DNA of 64,000 nt from Bifidobacteriaceae bacterium (GTDB lineage: Bacteria; Actinomycetota; Actinomycetes; Actinomycetales; WQXJ01): contig JAIRYJ010000036.1 in the NCBI GenBank assembly GCA_031267825.1, positions 47,643 through 111,642 on the forward strand, in the 5' to 3' direction. The position numbers and the translations under genes are program-made. Below the pieces are notes generated by a model that saw only the letters and a list, made by a program, of their open reading frames with translations, was not told where the DNA came from and made no database searches. This document shows, in pieces, positions 42,332-49,242 of this stretch. How positions within the stretch are numbered: position 1 is the first letter of the stretch; every line of letters starts with the position of its first letter.

Positions 42332-45280
42332 TCAAAGCCCGGCTTGTTTGAGTAGTTTTTGGCCGATGTCTGGGCTGAGCCGGGCCCGCCAGGTCATCCA
42401 TTCGGTTAGCAGGTGGAGTAGGTTCTTGACGCCGCTGCCGAACCAGGGTTCCCATTCTTGTTGTAGCGTTTTCAGCCGGTCCCGGACTTCTGGTAAGGCG
42501 GCCCGCCAGCTAGCCCAACCCAGCATGCCGAGGCCGTTGCGTGGTTCGGCGGCGGCCAGGGCGGCCGCCACCGCCCGTTCTTCCCAGGTGTATCGCTCAA
42601 TTGAGGCCATGGCGTTCATTCGTGGCGCTAACCGCAAAGTTGATTCGGCTTCGGCTTTGCTGGCTGGCAGGTGGCTAGCCCAAGCTTGGTACAGTCCGGT
42701 CAGCTGGCTGTCAGCTGAGAAAGGCCCGCTGACCGGCCCGAATGAGCGCCGTTCGGCTGTTAGGTGCCGAATTCCGGCCCAGGCCAGACAGCCGGTCAGG
42801 GTTTGGTCGCCTCCGGCGACTGCTAGTAGCCCTTGGTAGACCCGCCGCCAGAGGGCTTTGCCGTCGCCGTCATCTTCACCGAACATTAGCCCCGCCAGGT
42901 AGAACGCCATTGGTTGGGCGGCTTGGGCGGCTTGTTTCCAGGCCCGGTAATGCCGTTCGGTTGTTCCGTCGCAGGGCCAACTGGCTGTCCCGGCTGGAAC
43001 GTCTGTCACGATTGGTGACGCGGTGACTTTGAGCCGTTCGATTTCAACGGTCTGGGCGCACGGTTCGGAGCGGGTCGTGAGGACCACTTGGCCGCACTCG
43101 AGCTCCCCAAGTAGGCGGGCGGCATCGTCCCCTAAACCTAAGGCGCCTGACATTTGGTCTTGGTCGGCTGGATGGACCACCCGGTGAACTAGTTTCAGGT
43201 TGGTGTTGCGTGCCACGTCGGAGGCGACCCGTGACGGGCTTTGGTCCACCACGATGATCTGCTGGCCGTAGCCACGCACTTCAGCCAGCATGGCGGTGAG
43301 TAGTTCGGCTGATACTTGTTTGGCTGATCCGGTTTCTGGGTCACCGCTGGTTGGGCTTATCTCAGGCAGGATGCGGTGGGCTTCTTCTAGCACCAGGACG
43401 TGGTTGACGCCGGGTCCGCCCGCGCCTGCCTGGCTGCCAGCCCCATTGCCGGGAGCGCTGCCCGCGCCGCCGCCTACCGCTTTGCCCGCAGCGCTGCCCG
43501 CTCGGGCCCGCGCCCAAGCGGTCATGGCGAGCAGGATCACAACGAACGAGCGTTCTTCTTCATCCCCCAAGTCACCTAACGTCACCACTGTTGGCCGGGT
43601 GAATAGCCGCTTGATCTGGTCTGATCCTGTCCAGGAGAAACGGTGTGCCCGGGTTGGCGCTAACAGCAGGTTGAGCCGTGTCATCAGGGCGGCTTTGATG
43701 TTTGATTCTTGCTCTGGGGCGTAGCCGAGTGATGTGATCAGGTTCGGCACCATGTCACGCACATCGAATAGTGAGATGCCTTGGCCAGCTCCAGGCAGCA
43801 TGGCGACTTGGTCGAATAGCTGGGTGACAACATATGGTGTGGGTGACGGCATCGTAAAAGCGCCTTTGAAGGCGTTGGCGACTTGGCCAAGGTGGGTTTG
43901 CCGGTCTTGGCCGGGCCACGGTTCAAGCAGATTCATGTGCAGGTCTTGGCCGCGAACCAGTTGGATTCCACCCTTGAAGGCGCCCGCTATGGCTGAATAG
44001 TCGTCTTTGACTGGGTCAAGTACCAGGAACGGCACTGCCTGACGGTTCCAAAGTTCAGCTAGCAGACGGTGCAGTGTGGTGGTTTTTCCTGAACCGGTGG
44101 TGCCGGTGACGAAGGCGTGGCCTTCGAGGTCACTCAGGGCGATTGATGCTTCCAAACTGGTTCCCCAGCACCGCCCTAAACGCAGTGCGGTGGTTCCGCT
44201 GGCTGGTCGGCGGGCTGGTGGCGGGGCTTGACGGATGGCCAGGCCGGGTTGACCGGCTTGTGGGGGCGCCAGCAGGCTGCCGAGGTCTTGGCTCGATAGA
44301 GCTGATGTTGGCGGCGGATCGCCCGGTTCTGGTTCGGGGCAGTCGAAGGTGGCGAACCACCAGCCTTGATCGGAGCTGATTGAGGCGTGTAACGCGCCGG
44401 CCACCAATCCGGCTTGGGTTTCGTTGGCCGCTATGGCCCAAGTATCGACTGTCCACATACCTGATCCTTCGCCTTGGGAAAGGTAGGCGGCGATGGTCTC
44501 GAGCCAGGTCTTGATCCGGGCCCACCAGGGCGATTCGGTGGTTTGGCTGATTGTGTCAGTAATTTGACGGGTGGTTGAAAGGTTGGCGGCGGCCTCTTCA
44601 GCTAGCTCCCTGATTTGGCGCGTGGCTGCGAGTCCTTCGCCATAGCTGGCGCTTTCGCAGTGCATCACGATTTGCCAGTCGCCGGTCAGGCTGGCCACTT
44701 TGGTGAGCAGCCCGGGCCGGGTTGGGGTCAGCCCGTTGCTGGCCTGGTTCGGTTCGAGCCGTTGTGTCACGCCGATCGCCACGCCTGGTGCGATAGTTGG
44801 TGGCCGTGTCAGGTGGAGGTCGCACCCGGGGGCCAGGATCCGACGGATTCGTTCGGTTTCGGCTGGTTGGTTGGTTCCGATTAGTAGTCCGATGCCGCCC
44901 GCTTGGCCTCCGATCACCACGTCCAAGCTGGTGCCCGTTCCGGCGAGGCTTGTGGCGAGGGTCTCGAATGGGGTGGCTAGTTCTGGCTTGGGTGTTGGCA
45001 TGGCACTGATCCGCGCCCAGTGTGTCGCTGTCAGTCGGGGTGGGCCGCATTCGCGCAAGTTGTGGCCGTGTCGTAGCGAATCCAAGATGGTTTCGGCGCG
45101 CTTCGTTGACGTCTCTCCGGTGGCGGGAGCGCCCAGCAGGGTTGAGAGTCTGCCGCTATTCATGTCAGCTAGCTGTCCGCTTGGTTTGTCTGTGGCATGA
45201 CCGCGGAGCGACTTTGATGCCGGGCGCGGCCACCACACCAGGCCCGGCTGCGATACCGGGCGTGGACGTTGCTGCGGCAC
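42332..45280 (-). CDS. HerA-like P-loop ATPase (DUF87/VirB4-related)
   Basis: Large ATPase, up to 982 residues. About 380 residues of unclear N-terminal sequence are followed by the motor: Walker A TGTTGSGKTTT (near 393-401), the following strand PFLVLDPVKDDYS, Walker B VLVLEEAHRILPEI, and the HerA-like sensor IIVVDQSPSRVASDV and NTNLKLVHRV. A Gly/Ala-rich insert (AGSAAGKAVGGGAGSAPGNG) sits just before Walker B. The C-terminal 200 residues are helical. HerA-type ATPases pump DNA or act as ring motors in defence operons. Start uncertain: GTG 45280 directly follows the Imm35-like stop, and ATG 45163 (MNSGRLSTLLG) is more protein-like; neither has a good ribosome site. Confidence 0.82.
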   Translation of the reverse strand: MPQQRPRPVSQPGLVWWPRPASKSLRGHATDKPSGQLADMNSGRLSTLLGAPATGETSTKRAETILDSLRHGHNLRECGPPRLTATHWARISAMPTPKPELATPFETLATSLAGTGTSLDVVIGGQAGGIGLLIGTNQPAETERIRRILAPGCDLHLTRPPTIAPGVAIGVTQRLEPNQASNGLTPTRPGLLTKVASLTGDWQIVMHCESASYGEGLAATRQIRELAEEAAANLSTTRQITDTISQTTESPWWARIKTWLETIAAYLSQGEGSGMWTVDTWAIAANETQAGLVAGALHASISSDQGWWFATFDCPEPEPGDPPPTSALSSQDLGSLLAPPQAGQPGLAIRQAPPPARRPASGTTALRLGRCWGTSLEASIALSDLEGHAFVTGTTGSGKTTTLHRLLAELWNRQAVPFLVLDPVKDDYSAIAGAFKGGIQLVRGQDLHMNLLEPWPGQDRQTHLGQVANAFKGAFTMPSPTPYVVTQLFDQVAMLPGAGQGISLFDVRDMVPNLITSLGYAPEQESNIKAALMTRLNLLLAPTRAHRFSWTGSDQIKRLFTRPTVVTLGDLGDEEERSFVVILLAMTAWARARAGSAAGKAVGGGAGSAPGNGAGSQAGAGGPGVNHVLVLEEAHRILPEISPTSGDPETGSAKQVSAELLTAMLAEVRGYGQQIIVVDQSPSRVASDVARNTNLKLVHRVVHPADQDQMSGALGLGDDAARLLGELECGQVVLTTRSEPCAQTVEIERLKVTASPIVTDVPAGTASWPCDGTTERHYRAWKQAAQAAQPMAFYLAGLMFGEDDGDGKALWRRVYQGLLAVAGGDQTLTGCLAWAGIRHLTAERRSFGPVSGPFSADSQLTGLYQAWASHLPASKAEAESTLRLAPRMNAMASIERYTWEERAVAAALAAAEPRNGLGMLGWASWRAALPEVRDRLKTLQQEWEPWFGSGVKNLLHLLTEWMTWRARLSPDIGQKLLKQAGL

Positions 45281-45286
45281 AAGCGA

Positions 45287-45529
45287 TCATTGGCTGTTCA
45301 ACCTGCTCAACGCTTGGCTGCCGGATTCGCCTAGTTTCACCATGGCGGGCCGGGCAGAATCGGTCACAACCCAGGCCCGCACGCCGAACGGAGCCGAGCC
45401 TTGGGCCAGGTTCCAGGCGAAGATCCAGCCGCCTTCAGCCCGTTTGGCCAGGTAGTGTTCGGCTTTGGCGGCACCTGAGCCAACCTGTCGCAGAATCTCC
45501 CTGGCGGCCGATTCAGTTATCTGACTCAT
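45287..45529 (-). CDS. Small Imm35-like putative immunity protein
   Basis: An 80-residue protein. The pattern is that of the Imm35/YrhB immunity family: N-terminal helix (ESAAREILRQVGSGAAKAEH), then GGWIFAWNLAQGSAPFG and the strand RAWVVTDSARPAMVKLGESG. It starts four bases inside the end of the papain-fold toxin gene (ATGA-type overlap at 45529-45526), the usual place for an immunity gene. I infer that it neutralises that toxin. Short length limits certainty. Confidence 0.65.
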   Translation of the reverse strand: MSQITESAAREILRQVGSGAAKAEHYLAKRAEGGWIFAWNLAQGSAPFGVRAWVVTDSARPAMVKLGESGSQALSRLNSQ

Positions 45530-46308
45530 AGGATTCTCCTTCCTGATGCGTCCCAGACCATGGCGTAGTTTGTCCGTTGGCTGGCCGATTCCAGCGAGGG
45601 ATGAATCGCGGTCTGTGAATACTCGAACACTTCACCGCTTTGGGGGTCAACTGTTTCGATGCGTCCCTCATAGTTGACGGCGTTGTAAGCGTGACCACCG
45701 GCCTCTGGACCTTCCCAGGTGGTCCCGACGATGGCGCTAGATCCGGGGCCACCCATTTCGAGTGCTTCAGCTACGTCACTTGGGCTGGTCTCGGTCCATT
45801 CCTCGTTGGCCCACTGTTCCATTCGCTCGATTGGTTCACCGTCCGCCAGATTGCCTCCGGCTTCGTATGCCTGGCCGCGCCAAGTCGACTCGAAACAGCG
45901 GGCGCAGTCGGCACAGTTGGAACGGTACGCTGTGCCTTCTTCCAGTTCCCGTGAGTCGGTTATGTCATCTTCTGAAACGTAGAGTGGGTTGATCTCACCG
46001 GCTGTTAGTCGCGGGTCTTGAAAGGATTCGACTCGGTGTGGCCCACCGTCTAGGGGTTCGTTGTATTCGTTGGAATAAGCTTGCCGGAACTCTTGGGGGT
46101 CTTCGGCGCCGTGTGGGCCGCCTCCGTCGGATCCTGCCCAGGCGATCTCATCACCGGCTTCGGAGCCTGGTTCTTCCCAGGCTGATTCGTCTTCGGCGGC
46201 TTGTTCGGCCCAGGCCGCTTCGGCCGGTGCGCCTGTTTCATCAAAGCTATCGCCGGCGCCGTCGACTTCGCCGCCTTGACCGTTTCCGCTGATCTGAGTC
46301 AAGATCAA
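45526..46308 (-). CDS. Papain-fold toxin (Tox-PL-like) effector
   Basis: A 260-residue protein. The first ~110 residues are acidic and disordered, with repeated Ala-Trp units (AAWAEQAAEDESAWEEP, EIAWAGSD) and no signal peptide. The C-terminal half has the papain-like toxin pattern: nucleophile region SNCADCARCFESTWRG (Cys 132/135/138), then SSAIVGTTWEGPEAGGHAYNAVN with His 206, and ETVDPQSGEVF with Asp 221. Tox-PL domains are peptidase- or deamidase-like toxins of polymorphic toxin systems. It probably begins with TTG 46308 or 46302 after AGGAAAGGCGGG. Here it is embedded in the GTPase/Hsp70 operon, next to an Imm35-like gene, as the likely effector. Confidence 0.75.
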   Translation of the reverse strand: MILTQISGNGQGGEVDGAGDSFDETGAPAEAAWAEQAAEDESAWEEPGSEAGDEIAWAGSDGGGPHGAEDPQEFRQAYSNEYNEPLDGGPHRVESFQDPRLTAGEINPLYVSEDDITDSRELEEGTAYRSNCADCARCFESTWRGQAYEAGGNLADGEPIERMEQWANEEWTETSPSDVAEALEMGGPGSSAIVGTTWEGPEAGGHAYNAVNYEGRIETVDPQSGEVFEYSQTAIHPSLESASQRTNYAMVWDASGRRIL

Positions 46309-46318
46309 CCCGCCTTTC

Positions 46319-47287
46319 CTAGACGATCCCGCAAGAATGCAACAAGTTCAACGCCACTAGCAGGGCGAACACCACCAGCACGGCTGAGCCGACCATTTTG
46401 AGGCGGGCGTTACGGATCACTGGATGTGTCCTGACCCGTGTTTGGCTGCCAGTGTCGAGGTTTGTCACTTGTTTGGCTTTGATCACACCGGTGCGGCTGG
46501 TCCGGCCGGAGACTTGGACGCGGTCGCCTAGGTGCAGGGCGCCACCGTAGATTTCGCCGCGCAGCATTACCTCGACCGCTTGGCCCGCTTCGGTGGTCAC
46601 TGTGAATGGGCTGACTGGGACTTCAACTGTTTGTGGCCCGCTGCCGCCTGGGCCGCGGCCACGCATCATGGCGAATGGCAGCAGCATTCGCAGTGGGGCG
46701 AAGAAGATCGACATAATAATCAGCACTATCCAGACCGGCAGTAGCATGAAGAAGAGTAAGACAGCGATCGCCGCGCGTCCGGCCATCTCACCGCCGGAGA
46801 CTTGTTCTACTTCGGTGCGGGTGGCCCCTAGCTGGGTGATTCGGCCTTCGATCTGGCCTCCACTCGGGCTGGCTGGTAAAAGACTAGCTCTGGGCCCGCT
46901 CGCTGAGCCACCCCGCCCCGAACCAAATCCTGAACCGAACCCACCCCCACCGGAACCACCAGCCGGGCCAGAACCAAACCCACCCCCACCGAAACCACCG
47001 GCCGGGCCAGACCCAAACCCAGAACCAGACCCACCCGAACCTGAACCGAACCCAGAACCAAACCCACCCGAACCAGAACCGAACCCGCTCGCGGCCGACT
47101 TGGGTGGCGGGACCGGTTTGGGCGGCATCGGCGGCCTGGATGTTGAGGGTTGAGGCGCGGGAGCCGAACCAGCTTGCGGACCAAGCCTGCCCGACTGACC
47201 ACCTGTCACGTCACGGTAACCGCAGCGGATACAAACAGAACGGCGCACAGTTCCTCTGTTACCGCAGTTCGGGCAATCAGCAGCCAT
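46319..47287 (-). CDS. Zinc-ribbon, FG-repeat, membrane-anchored OB-like protein
   Basis: A 322-residue protein of unusual build. Residues 1-25 are a zinc ribbon (CPNCG ... CIRCG). Residues about 45-66 are Pro-rich. Residues ~68-128 are a low-complexity run of Gly-Phe-Gly-Ser units (GFGSGSGGFGSGFGSGSGG and similar), reminiscent of FG-repeat proteins. Two hydrophobic segments flank a soluble beta domain: IAVLLFFMLLPVWIVLIIMSIFF and, at the C-terminus, MVGSAVLVVFALLVALNLLH. The beta domain between them (EVMLRGEIYGGALHLGDRV, GRTSRTGVIKAKQVTNLDTG) looks OB-like. Function unknown; follows the small membrane gene by 12 bases. Confidence 0.75.
   Translation of the reverse strand: MAADCPNCGNRGTVRRSVCIRCGYRDVTGGQSGRLGPQAGSAPAPQPSTSRPPMPPKPVPPPKSAASGFGSGSGGFGSGFGSGSGGSGSGFGSGPAGGFGGGGFGSGPAGGSGGGGFGSGFGSGRGGSASGPRASLLPASPSGGQIEGRITQLGATRTEVEQVSGGEMAGRAAIAVLLFFMLLPVWIVLIIMSIFFAPLRMLLPFAMMRGRGPGGSGPQTVEVPVSPFTVTTEAGQAVEVMLRGEIYGGALHLGDRVQVSGRTSRTGVIKAKQVTNLDTGSQTRVRTHPVIRNARLKMVGSAVLVVFALLVALNLLHSCGIV
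46904..47086 (-). repeat. Repetitive Gly/Phe/Ser-coding tract
   Basis: Internal direct repeats of 12-30 bases that encode the GFGSG-type tract of the zinc-ribbon protein. The opposite strand shows them as repeats of the form AACCAGAACCGAACCC. Copy number is likely to vary between strains. Confidence 0.75.
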
Positions 47288-47299
47288 TTCGCGTAATAC

Positions 47300-47506
47300 C
47301 TAATCCCACGGATATGGCAGAAGTGAAGACAAACCGCGGCGGGCTGACTCAATACCGTCACGCCAAGCCGTCAACGCCTCCAAGCCTTGCGAATCAGTAA
47401 AAGCCCAAACCAACAACAAAACCAATGCCAGCACGACAAGCGCCAAATGCAGGCCGCTCCAGACCCCGCGATAAACCCAATAGGTTAGAGGCAATCCGTC
47501 TTTCAT
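47300..47506 (-). CDS. Small single-pass membrane protein
   Basis: A 68-residue protein with one long hydrophobic helix (GVWSGLHLALVVLALVLLLV, residues about 14-35) and a short amphipathic C-terminus. No family recognised. The ATG overlaps the stop of the membrane GTPase gene by four bases and the next gene follows closely, so it is a true member of the operon and may work with the membrane-anchored GTPase. Confidence 0.7.
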   Translation of the reverse strand: MKDGLPLTYWVYRGVWSGLHLALVVLALVLLLVWAFTDSQGLEALTAWRDGIESARRGLSSLLPYPWD

Positions 47507-49242
47507 GCCGGTGCCGCCTCCTTAGTTTGGCTGCTGGTTTCATCTAATTCCGGAAGCTCCGGCACCAAAGTGAACTTGATGCCCTGGCTATCTAGAACCC
47601 ATTGGAAAACGTGTATCGGATTGAACGGATCATGTGGGTCACGTTCGGTCATTGAATCAACCGCGAAATAGCGTACATCACGGAAGTCTCTTTCAATATG
47701 CGCTACCAACCCATCTTCGCCTTGAGCTTCAATCCAGGCTCGAATCCCGGCGGAAGAACCAGCGTCAAGGTCACGTCCACACGGTAAAGCGGTCAAAATA
47801 TCGGCTTTGGTTAGCACCACAGCTAAATGCATCCGGTTCAAGCGAACGCTTTGAGCTTCAAGCCGGTCAACAACCGATGAGTAGGCGTCTTCTTGGTCGC
47901 CGGTCGCTACCAGCACTCCGCGAGCCGCCCGGTACCGTCTAGTTTGTGGTCTGACAGTGCCGAAAGCTAACGGGTCAAGTACCGCGATGAGCGATCCGGC
48001 TGAATTAAAATATGTCAGGTCTTCAGTTGAATGCCAGCTAGCGAAACGTTCCCCGGCGGCATCAAGTAACTGCAGCTCAATAACCTGCCCGGCGCCGGTT
48101 GTCAACATCATTGGCTGGCCGACTGGCTGGGCGCCTTCTGGTGTCTTGGTAGTAGCCGCACGTCCGGTGATGACCGCTTCAGCTGAACTGGCGAAAGCTT
48201 CCGATGATATCCCAAGTGGTTCGACTTTGCCCCCGTTAGCTGTCAAAGCCCGAGCCATTTCTACAAGGCCGGCTTCAAATAGTCGGGTCTTGCCGGCCGC
48301 GACCGCTCCGAAGGCTGGCACTTGTAAAGTGAGGCGCGCACCTGAGCCGCTAGCCAAAGCCCGGTCACAGTAAGGGCAGATCGGTTGGAGGACCTTAGCG
48401 GCCGCCAGCACACCGGTTGGTAACGCTTGACCGCAGACGCAGCGCCGCACAATCACACCTAAGGCACCCGGTGAAATGTCACGGTGAACTTCAGTGCAAG
48501 CCGGGTTGGAGCAGCGGAAACTTGGTGTCGTGGTTTGGCGGTAATCATGTGGGCAAACCATTGATTGGCGGGCGCGGCGCCTTTGGCCCCGGTCAAGCCA
48601 ACGCCGTCCCAGCATCCAGGCTTGCTGGCAAAGATAAATGCCGCCACCTAGCAGGAACATTAAACTGAACCAGACACCGAATGACAGCCAGGCGCCGGCT
48701 AGGAAACCAGCGAACGGCACCGGCACAAACAGTAACCAAATCGTACCCGGAACTGACCCGAAGAATGATTTAGATAAACTGCCGAGCCGTTTAGCGCCCG
48801 AGCCTTTGATACTAATTGAAGGTAAAGCGACTTTGCCGCGAACTTTCCGCCAAACCAGTCCTACAACCCGTGAGACTTCACGCCGCACCGCTGCGGCGTC
48901 ACGTCGCGCCTGATAAGGGTTATACAGTGGCCACGCCCGGTCCCAGGGGAAAGCTGATCCGCCTGGTGGGGCTGTCAGCATAACCCGTCCGGCGGCGACT
49001 TCACCAGGGTAAGCGATGACTGGTTTGATCGCCGCACGGCCACGCAGCACCCGTAATGGCACTATCAGTCCGGTCGCAACTCCGGCCACGAAAGTCAAAC
49101 TGGTGGCAACCATGGTATAGGCCAGTAACCAGGCCAGCAGGCGTAACAGTGTCGCTACCAGTATCCACAGAATGTAGAAGACAACCACCAGCACTAGTCC
49201 AATGGCGATTAAGCCGATGATCAGGCCTCCAAGATCATCCAT
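47503..49242 (-). CDS. Membrane-anchored zinc-ribbon TRAFAC GTPase
   Basis: A 579-residue protein. N-terminal paired membrane segments (LGGLIIGLIAIGLVLVVVFY and following), another hydrophobic pair near residues 175-225 (TIWLLFVPVPFAGFLAGAWL), then a cysteine zinc-binding module (MVCPHDY, RCSNPACTEV, RRCVCGQALP, ICPYCDRAL). The GTPase domain has the P-loop GAVAAGKTRLFEAG, a G3-like LLDAAGERFAS and a G4-like VVLTKADIL. This matches the double-GTPase families of conflict systems. ATG 49242 is preferred over 49290 because AAAGGA lies eight bases before it; it overlaps the GAP1 gene by eight bases. Confidence 0.8.
   Translation of the reverse strand: MDDLGGLIIGLIAIGLVLVVVFYILWILVATLLRLLAWLLAYTMVATSLTFVAGVATGLIVPLRVLRGRAAIKPVIAYPGEVAAGRVMLTAPPGGSAFPWDRAWPLYNPYQARRDAAAVRREVSRVVGLVWRKVRGKVALPSISIKGSGAKRLGSLSKSFFGSVPGTIWLLFVPVPFAGFLAGAWLSFGVWFSLMFLLGGGIYLCQQAWMLGRRWLDRGQRRRARQSMVCPHDYRQTTTPSFRCSNPACTEVHRDISPGALGVIVRRCVCGQALPTGVLAAAKVLQPICPYCDRALASGSGARLTLQVPAFGAVAAGKTRLFEAGLVEMARALTANGGKVEPLGISSEAFASSAEAVITGRAATTKTPEGAQPVGQPMMLTTGAGQVIELQLLDAAGERFASWHSTEDLTYFNSAGSLIAVLDPLAFGTVRPQTRRYRAARGVLVATGDQEDAYSSVVDRLEAQSVRLNRMHLAVVLTKADILTALPCGRDLDAGSSAGIRAWIEAQGEDGLVAHIERDFRDVRYFAVDSMTERDPHDPFNPIHVFQWVLDSQGIKFTLVPELPELDETSSQTKEAAPA

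Noticed and set aside
46593..47153. Rightward Pro/Glu/Asn-rich frame
   Set aside because: It is the complement of the Gly/Phe/Ser repeat tract of the zinc-ribbon gene, and long only because that tract is repetitive.
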